Source of the DNA: Flavobacterium terrigena
GTDB taxonomy: Bacteria; Bacteroidota; Bacteroidia; Flavobacteriales; Flavobacteriaceae
Assembly (NCBI RefSeq): GCF_900108955.1
Contig: NZ_FNYA01000004.1
Span: 186,001 to 250,000 of the forward strand
Direction of reading: 5' to 3'
DNA: 64,000 nt
Shown: piece after piece, positions 57,644 to 64,000 of the stretch
Layout of the letters: the number at the start of each line of letters is the position of its first letter
How positions within the stretch are numbered: the first letter of the stretch is position 1
Made by a program: the position numbers and the translations under genes
Notes under the pieces: model-generated
Database searches by the model: none
Told to the model about the DNA's origin: nothing
Seen by the model: the letters and a program-made list of their open reading frames with translations, nothing else

Positions 57644-57749
57644 CATTTTATCGAAGTTTTGTGCATTTCATCGGTAAAATATTTTGAATATATTAACATT
57701 TCATTATTTTTTTGTTTATTTACAGCTACTAAACATTAAATATTAAATA

Positions 57750-60700
57750 ATGAAAAAAATTACTTTATGGTTATTTGCCCTCTTAACGAGTTGGCAAATG
57801 ACAGCACAAGTTGGTATTTTTCAGAACTATGATTCTGATACTAATATGCCAGCTGGATGGACGGTGACTGGTGGTGGTTATGTTACTGCTACTGAAGCTT
57901 GTTCAGGGAATTCTTTTGTTGACAACTTGTACAGTTTTAGTACTACAGGAACGTTGGTTACTCCTAATCAAGTAGCTGGTTCAAATGGTACAGATCTTAC
58001 AGTGTCGTTTAATTACAAAATTGAAAATTGGAATTCAAATACCGCAGCCTCACCTGGTTGGGGTAATATTCAAGTTCAATATTCAACTAATAATGGAGGT
58101 GCATGGACAACATTTTTTACAATTGATGATGTAAATCATGTTGTAGCTAATACATGTGCTAATTTTTCAAATGTAATACCTGCAGCTAGTGTTCCAAATG
58201 GTTCAGATGTAAGTATTAGATTTTTATTTACTTGGGTAGCTGGAGATTATGATATTTATATTGATGATTTTACTGCAACACAAGTAACTGCGCTTCCTCC
58301 ATCTTGTACTGTTTTAGCAACACCTACAAATGGAGCTACAAATATTTTAAGTTCTACAATTTCTTGGAACAATGCTCCAGGAATACCAACTGGTTATAGA
58401 TTAAATGTTGGAACTACTCCAGGTGGTACAAATGTTTTAAATTTATTTGATGTTGGTAATGTTACAAGTTATAATTTAGGAGCATTAAATTCTGGAACAA
58501 CTTACTACGTTACTGTAATTCCTTATAATACTAATGGTAGTGCAACAGGTTGTACTGAAAGTTCATTTACAACATGTGGTGCGATAACAACTTATCCGAG
58601 TTTAGAAACATTCGCAACTTTCTTACCAACTCAATGTTGGTCTCAAGGTGACGGTGGAGATTTAACTGCTGGTCCTGCAACTTTTGGATCTAGTGGATGG
58701 CAAGCTGATGGTTTAGGTAACGTTGGTACATCTGGTGCTTTTAAATATAATGTTTTTGTTGCTTCTGCAAATGACTGGGTTATTTCTCCAGAATTTGCTA
58801 TTCCTGCAACAGGATATGAATTAAAATTTGATGCTGCAGCTAATCAATATGGATCTACAAATGCTCCATCACCTGCATGGGAAGCTGATGATTCAATTGA
58901 AGTATTAGTTTCTACAACTGGTAATACAAACTGGACAGTTTTACATACTTATAATGATGGAAATCAACCAGGAAATACAGCAACTTCTTTAGCAATTGAT
59001 TTAGATGCTTATGCTTCTCAAACAGTAAAATTTGCTTTTAGAGCTGTTGAAGGTACTGCCGATGGTGGTGCTGATATTGATTTTTCTATTGATAATTTCC
59101 AAGTGCGTTTAACTCCAACTTGTCCAGATCAAACAGGTTTAACAGTTTCAAACATTACTTCATCTGGAGCTGATACATCATGGGATGATATGTCTGTTGG
59201 TGGTTCAGTTGGTTACGAATACGCTGTTACAACTTCAGCAACACCTCCAGCTTCAGGTACTGCAACTACTGCTCTTTATTTTCAACCTACAGGTTTAACT
59301 GCACAAACGGTTTATTACTTACACGTAAGATCTGAATGTAGTGGTAGTACATATGGAAATTGGTCTACAATTTCATTTACAACTGCTTGTTCATCTATTA
59401 CAGATTTTAATGAAAATTTTGATGCAGTAACTACACCAGCTCTACCTACATGTTGGAATAAAATACTTTCAGGAGCAACAATATCGAATTTTGCAACTGT
59501 TGGTACTGTGAATTTTGTTAGTGCATCTGCACCTAATGGTGTTGATTTATATAATTCAAATTCTTCTGCAACTGATAATATTATGTTGATTACTCCAATG
59601 TTAAGTAATTTAAGTGCAGGTACTCATCGTTTAAAATTCAAAGCTAGAAATAATTCAGCTACTGAAGATTTAGAAATTGGAGTTTTAACTGATCCTTCTG
59701 ATGCAGGTACTTTTACATTAGTTGAAGCAGTTGATATTACAGGTACTTTTCAAAGTTATGTAGTTAATTTTGATACTTTTTCTGGTCCAGGTGCAGTTAT
59801 TGCAATAAGAAGATTATCAACTTCAATGTACACAAACGTTTATTTAGACGATATTGTTTGGGAAGCTATGCCAACTTGTCCAGATCAAACTGGATTAACA
59901 GTTAGTGGTATTACTTCTTCAGGAGCTAACACTTCTTGGGATGCAGTTGCTGCTGGTGTAGAATATGCTGTTACAACTTCAGCTACCCCTCCTGCTTCAG
60001 GAACTCCAACTACAGCTACTTTTTATATTGCTTCTGGTTTAGCACCTCAAACAGTTTATTATTTACATGTAAGAACAGATTGTGGTGCAGGTGATTATGG
60101 GATTTGGGTAACAATTCCATTTACTACACAATGTGCACCAATTGCTTCATTACCTTGGATTGAAAATTTTGATGCTGTAACAACACCAGCTATACCACAA
60201 TGTTGGTCTGAAGAAAATGGTGATTATGAAACAGCTGTAGCAGGTACTTATAATACAGCTCATTCAGGTACAAATTATTTAAGAGATGCATGGTCTGCAA
60301 ATAATGAATTTATGTGGACTCCAGGTTTTGATTTAATTGCTGGAACTTCTTACGATTTTTCATCTTGGATTCAAGGAGATGGAGCTAGTTCATGGACGGT
60401 TGACTTTTTTGTAAACAATGTTCAAAATTCAACAGCTGCAACTCAATTAGGGCCACAATACGTTGTTCCAGGTTCAGGCCCAATTGCAATACAACCTTAT
60501 GCTCAAGCAACAAGATCATTTGTTCCAGCAACATCAGGAACGTATTATTTTGCTTTTAGAGTAAATGAATCTACTGGTGGACCTTGGTATATTGCTATTG
60601 ATGATGTTGAATTAAAAGTATCACCATCTACACCTCCAGCATGTACTACTAATTTAGTAGCTACACCAAACGCTACTTGTGGAAATTTTTCTAATAATTT

Positions 60701-61598
60701 AACTTGGAATCTTGAGCCAACAGCTACAGGATATTATGTTACAATCGGTACAAGTACTGGTGCAACTGATATTGCAAATGCTGTTAACGTAGGTTCGAAT
60801 TCATATTCATTTACTGGTTCAATAGGAACTACTTATTTTTGGAAAGTCGTGCCTTATAATGCTGCAGGTTCTGCAACAGGTTGTGTTGAGCAATCATTTT
60901 CAACTGTTGCAACAGGATGTTATTGTGCTTCTGTACCGACTTCAAATGATGGTACTGGTATTACAACAGCTGTAGTTGGTGCTACATCAAATCCAATTGC
61001 TGATGTTACTTATACTGATTTAACTGCAACTCCTGTAATTGTTGAACCTGGTACAACTACTAATGTTCAGTTAACATTTAATACTGGTTACGATTATGAT
61101 ATTAATATTTGGGTTGATTTTAACAACGATTTTGATTTTAATGATGCCGGAGAGTTAGTTAAAACAGGAATTGCTTGTACAGATGTTGAGCCAAATACAG
61201 TTGACGCTTCGTTCTTAATGCCTTTAACTGCACCAACTGGTGTTCATAGAATGAGAGTTGGTACTGCAGACGGTGGTCAAGTGCCACCAAATGAATGTTA
61301 TAGTGGTTCTTATGGTGTAACTCTTGATTTCACTGTTGATACTACTTTAGGTTCAAATTCATTTGATACAACTACTTTTGTAGCTTATCCAAATCCAGTG
61401 AAAGACGTATTAAATTTAACATACAAAACTGCTATTAGCAATGTAAGAGTTGTTAACTTATTAGGTCAAGAAGTTTTAAATACTAAAACGAATACTAATA
61501 ACGTACAAGTTAATATGACTGCTTTAACTGCAGGTGCATATATTGTAAATATTACTGTAGAAGATACAGTACATACGATTAAAGTTATTAAGGAGTAA
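57750..61598 (+). CDS. Secreted multidomain T9SS protein (choice-of-anchor J, Fn3, GEVED)
   Basis: A 1282-residue protein. Signal peptide at 1-19 (…TSWQMTAQ). It alternates choice-of-anchor-J/MAM-like jelly-roll modules (about 20-180, 276-455, 548-705, 796-960) with Fn3 modules (e.g. GLTVSNITSSGADTSWDDM and GLTVSGITSSGANTSWDAV). A GEVED domain lies at about 1058-1195 (YDYDINIWVDFNNDFDFND). The last 75 residues are a type A T9SS sorting domain: VAYPNPVKDVLNL...VVNLLGQEVLN...GAYIVNI. Two Fn3-containing units start 756 bp apart (59118 and 59874). It is probably cell-surface or secreted and may be an adhesin or protein-binding scaffold; no catalytic domain is seen. Confidence 0.92.
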   Translation: MKKITLWLFALLTSWQMTAQVGIFQNYDSDTNMPAGWTVTGGGYVTATEACSGNSFVDNLYSFSTTGTLVTPNQVAGSNGTDLTVSFNYKIENWNSNTAASPGWGNIQVQYSTNNGGAWTTFFTIDDVNHVVANTCANFSNVIPAASVPNGSDVSIRFLFTWVAGDYDIYIDDFTATQVTALPPSCTVLATPTNGATNILSSTISWNNAPGIPTGYRLNVGTTPGGTNVLNLFDVGNVTSYNLGALNSGTTYYVTVIPYNTNGSATGCTESSFTTCGAITTYPSLETFATFLPTQCWSQGDGGDLTAGPATFGSSGWQADGLGNVGTSGAFKYNVFVASANDWVISPEFAIPATGYELKFDAAANQYGSTNAPSPAWEADDSIEVLVSTTGNTNWTVLHTYNDGNQPGNTATSLAIDLDAYASQTVKFAFRAVEGTADGGADIDFSIDNFQVRLTPTCPDQTGLTVSNITSSGADTSWDDMSVGGSVGYEYAVTTSATPPASGTATTALYFQPTGLTAQTVYYLHVRSECSGSTYGNWSTISFTTACSSITDFNENFDAVTTPALPTCWNKILSGATISNFATVGTVNFVSASAPNGVDLYNSNSSATDNIMLITPMLSNLSAGTHRLKFKARNNSATEDLEIGVLTDPSDAGTFTLVEAVDITGTFQSYVVNFDTFSGPGAVIAIRRLSTSMYTNVYLDDIVWEAMPTCPDQTGLTVSGITSSGANTSWDAVAAGVEYAVTTSATPPASGTPTTATFYIASGLAPQTVYYLHVRTDCGAGDYGIWVTIPFTTQCAPIASLPWIENFDAVTTPAIPQCWSEENGDYETAVAGTYNTAHSGTNYLRDAWSANNEFMWTPGFDLIAGTSYDFSSWIQGDGASSWTVDFFVNNVQNSTAATQLGPQYVVPGSGPIAIQPYAQATRSFVPATSGTYYFAFRVNESTGGPWYIAIDDVELKVSPSTPPACTTNLVATPNATCGNFSNNLTWNLEPTATGYYVTIGTSTGATDIANAVNVGSNSYSFTGSIGTTYFWKVVPYNAAGSATGCVEQSFSTVATGCYCASVPTSNDGTGITTAVVGATSNPIADVTYTDLTATPVIVEPGTTTNVQLTFNTGYDYDINIWVDFNNDFDFNDAGELVKTGIACTDVEPNTVDASFLMPLTAPTGVHRMRVGTADGGQVPPNECYSGSYGVTLDFTVDTTLGSNSFDTTTFVAYPNPVKDVLNLTYKTAISNVRVVNLLGQEVLNTKTNTNNVQVNMTALTAGAYIVNITVEDTVHTIKVIKE

Positions 61599-61620
61599 TT
61601 TTCTAAAAAATTATTTAACT

Positions 61621-61649
61621 AAAGTCCCGAGAAATCGGGACTTTTTTTT
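61621..61649 (+). terminator. Intrinsic terminator after the T9SS protein gene
   Basis: Arms AAAGTCCCGA (61621-61630) and TCGGGACTTT (61635-61644), tetraloop GAAA, and a T-run to 61649. Confidence 0.93.
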
Positions 61650-61820
61650 ATGTATTTTCTCTTACAACATTTTTTGTTTATTGTAACATTCATTTATTTT
61701 TTGTAACATTTATTTATTTTTTTATGATAATTTAATAATTTTTAGGAATAACATAATTAATATCATTTTTTTACATAATTATTTTAAAAACCTCATTATT
61801 ATAACTTTAAAAAATTATTC

Positions 61821-64000
61821 ATGAAAAAAATTACTTTATGGTTATTTGCACTCTTTACGTGTTGGCAAATATCCGCCCAAACAGGGACAATAGTAGTTGG
61901 TGTAAGTGACGGCACGCCAAATACTATAACAGGTTATCCTTCTCCAATGCAAGATTTTTATAAAACTGGGAGAGCTCAGTATTTGTATACAGCTTCAGAG
62001 CTTACAAATGCTGGTTTTGTAGCAGGTAATATTACAGAAATTGGATGGGTAGTTACTTCAAATAATACAAGTACTTTACAAGAAGGCTACAAAATCTCTA
62101 TGAAGAACACAGCTTCAACGGTATTAACAAGTACTTTTGAATCGGGTGCAACTTTAGTTTACGGTCCTACAAATTTTACTCCGTCTACAACAGGAAATGT
62201 TATGTTTACATTATCAACTCCTTTTGTGTGGGATGGAACTTCAAATGTAATTGTTGAAGTATGTGCAGGTGTATCTACAGGTACAATTTCGCAAAATGTT
62301 AGTTGTGCAAATAATACAACTGTAGGAATCAAATCTGTATATTACAGAAATGATGCATCATTATCACCTTGTACAGCAACAACAGGAACAACTATAAATG
62401 AAAGACCTTTATTAGTTGCAACTGGAAATGTTGCTTCTTGTTTAGCGCCAACAAATGTTGTAAGTGCTAATGTTGGAGCTTTTACTGCAGATATTTCTTG
62501 GACTGCTTCTACATCTAATCCAGGTATTGGATATGAATATGTAGTTTCAACTTCAAATGCTGCTCCTACTGGGGCTGGTACAGCAACTACTAATACATCT
62601 GTAAGTGTTTCGTCTTTATTAGAACAAACAACTTACTATATTTATGTGAGATCAAATTGTAATGCTGGTGAATTTAGTGGTTGGTATGGACCAATTTCTT
62701 TTACTACTACATGTGGGCCAGTTACAGCACCAATGTTAGAGCCTTTTGCAACTTTTTTACCAAACGCATGTTGGTTTAACAGAACAGGTGGTGATTTAAC
62801 AACTGGACCAATTTTTTCAACAGCTTTAGGATGGTTTGCTGATGGATTTGGAAATGTTGGTACAACAGGAGCAATTAAAAACGAAATTTTTACCACTGGT
62901 GCTAATGATTGGTTTATTTCACCAGTGATTACAATTCCAGCTACTGGATATGAATTGAAATTTGATGCTGCTGCAACTCAATATAATTCAGTAAATGCTC
63001 CGACTAATGCTTGGGAAGCAGATGATACTATTGAAGTTTTAGTTTCTACAACTGGAATAACAAACTGGACAGTATTACATACTTATAACGATACTAATCA
63101 GCCATCGAATGTTGGTACACCTAATATTATTGATTTAGATGCATATGCAGGTCAAAATGTTAGAATTGCTTTTAGAGCTGTTGAAGGTTCTACAAATGGT
63201 TCTGCTGATATCGATTTTTCAATTGATAATTTTCAAGTAAGATTAACTCCTGCTTGTTCAGAGCCTATGAGTATTATTACTGCAAACGCAACTGATTCTA
63301 CAATTGATGTGTCTTGGACTGCTCCAGCTACTGCTCCTTCAAATGGTTATGAATATTTTGTTTCAACATCAAATACAGTTCCAGTAACTGCTGGTACTCC
63401 AGTAGCAAATACTTATGCAATTCCTTCAGGTTTGTTATCAAATACAACATATTATATTTTTGTGAGATCTAATTGTGATGCGGCAGGATTTAGTTCATGG
63501 ACTGGACCAGTTAGTTTCACAACAGCTTGTGGAGTATATCCAGCTCCAATGACAGAAAATTTTGGAACATTTTTACCAAGTGTATGCTGGTTTAATAGAA
63601 CTGGTGGTGATTTAACAACTGGACCAACTTCATTAACTGGTTCTGGTTGGGTTGCTGACGGATTTGCAAATGTGGGTACTACAGGTGCTATTAGAAATGA
63701 AATTTTTACAACAGGTGGTAACGATTGGATTATTTCTCCACGAATTGGAATACCAACTACTGGATATGAATTGAAATTTGATGCAGCTGCTACACAGTTC
63801 GGTAACGTAAATATTCCGACTAATGCTTGGGAAGCAGATGATACTATTGAAGTTTTAGTTTCTACTACAGGATTAACAAACTGGACAGTATTACATACTT
63901 ATAACGATACTAATCAACCATCAAATTCTGGTACTTCTAATATTTTAGATTTAGATGCATATGCTGGTTCTGATATTAGAATTGCTTTTAGAGCTGTTGA
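61821..64000 (+). CDS. Large secreted repeat protein, paralogue of upstream T9SS protein (3' end outside window)
   Basis: An open frame from ATG at 61821 to the window edge (at least 726 residues, no stop). The first 60 bases are nearly identical to those of the gene at 57750, giving the same kind of signal peptide. After a distinct N-terminal domain (about 20-206, TIVVGVSDGTPNTITGYP...) come tandem 272-residue units, each an Fn3 module plus a choice-of-anchor-J/MAM-like module. Unit 1 is 62439-63254 and unit 2 starts at 63255. A C-terminal T9SS sorting domain is expected beyond the window. It is probably a surface adhesin or binding protein. Confidence 0.88.
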   Translation, partial: MKKITLWLFALFTCWQISAQTGTIVVGVSDGTPNTITGYPSPMQDFYKTGRAQYLYTASELTNAGFVAGNITEIGWVVTSNNTSTLQEGYKISMKNTASTVLTSTFESGATLVYGPTNFTPSTTGNVMFTLSTPFVWDGTSNVIVEVCAGVSTGTISQNVSCANNTTVGIKSVYYRNDASLSPCTATTGTTINERPLLVATGNVASCLAPTNVVSANVGAFTADISWTASTSNPGIGYEYVVSTSNAAPTGAGTATTNTSVSVSSLLEQTTYYIYVRSNCNAGEFSGWYGPISFTTTCGPVTAPMLEPFATFLPNACWFNRTGGDLTTGPIFSTALGWFADGFGNVGTTGAIKNEIFTTGANDWFISPVITIPATGYELKFDAAATQYNSVNAPTNAWEADDTIEVLVSTTGITNWTVLHTYNDTNQPSNVGTPNIIDLDAYAGQNVRIAFRAVEGSTNGSADIDFSIDNFQVRLTPACSEPMSIITANATDSTIDVSWTAPATAPSNGYEYFVSTSNTVPVTAGTPVANTYAIPSGLLSNTTYYIFVRSNCDAAGFSSWTGPVSFTTACGVYPAPMTENFGTFLPSVCWFNRTGGDLTTGPTSLTGSGWVADGFANVGTTGAIRNEIFTTGGNDWIISPRIGIPTTGYELKFDAAATQFGNVNIPTNAWEADDTIEVLVSTTGLTNWTVLHTYNDTNQPSNSGTSNILDLDAYAGSDIRIAFRAV
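62439..64000 (+). repeat. Tandem 816-bp coding repeat (Fn3 + choice-of-anchor J)
   Basis: Matching positions are offset by exactly 816 bases: 62439/63255, 62631/63447, 62949/63765 and 63033/63849. Unit 1 is 62439-63254; unit 2 is 63255 to beyond 64000. Similarity is very high in the J module at both DNA and protein level, indicating recent duplication or gene conversion. Confidence 0.85.

Noticed and set aside
62439..64000. CRISPR-like or satellite repeat array
   Set aside because: The periodicity is 816 bp, in frame, and encodes Fn3 plus choice-of-anchor-J modules; there are no short repeats with unique spacers.

Overview
This window looks like a chromosome segment of a Flavobacteriaceae bacterium, most likely Flavobacterium or a close relative. 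The DNA is very AT-rich. Several genes have the Bacteroidetes promoter form TTG-N17/19-TANNTTTG, for example ahead of rpsF, bamD and an iron-type alcohol dehydrogenase. Family-level markers agree: a type IX secretion (T9SS) C-terminal sorting signal, a GH92 mannosidase, a TonB-dependent receptor with a carboxypeptidase-regulatory-like N-terminus, the long Bacteroidetes omega subunit of RNA polymerase, and the DUF4835, DUF6495, DUF6624 and DUF6913 families.

Positions 1-11503 appear to be the right-hand part of an integrated mobile element. It begins with a copper-handling cluster on the plus strand: the tail of an unknown gene, an outer-membrane barrel protein, a lipoprotein with a heavy-metal-binding domain, an AraC-type regulator with a CxxC metal-binding-like N-terminus, a CopA-type Cu+ P-type ATPase, and a multicopper oxidase with an added C-terminal barrel-like region. 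A block entirely on the minus strand (7182-11456) follows: a decayed small gene, an Abi-alpha (DUF4393) protein, several small unknown proteins, a promoter region with direct repeats, and a large serine recombinase. The recombinase starts about 50 bp from the 3' two thirds of a yifB/comM gene whose N-terminal part is missing. This is the arrangement expected when a serine integrase inserts its element into yifB. The left end and the 5' part of yifB are not in the window.

From 12620 to about 30700 there are mixed housekeeping and accessory genes: Pr6Pr protein, ClC channel, HPP protein, three small META or lipoprotein genes, MpaB-like oxygenase, GH92 mannosidase, a lipocalin-like protein, DUF1801/YdeI/DUF2059 genes, DUF6624, nucleoid-associated protein, pRiA4b ORF-3 family protein, YciI, a TonB-dependent receptor, thioredoxin reductase, a DUF3298-like lipoprotein and DinB. 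From 30758 to 46838 most genes are conserved and on the plus strand: an ArsC-like protein, EamA exporter, yicC, gmk, nadD, an iron-dependent alcohol dehydrogenase, gpsA, priA, a LytTR response regulator, the rpsF-rpsR-rplI operon, and ligA.

From 46831 there are two related membrane proteins, a 5'-nucleotidase split into two neighbouring genes, then dapA, bamD, rpoZ, coaBC, a DUF4835 gene, recN and fabV, mostly tightly packed. The right end holds two large secreted multidomain proteins with nearly identical signal peptides. The second runs off the window and is built of exact 816-bp (272-residue) Fn3 plus choice-of-anchor-J units.

No tRNA, rRNA or CRISPR array was recognised. The most interesting area is the yifB-inserted element with its copper and candidate defence cargo.
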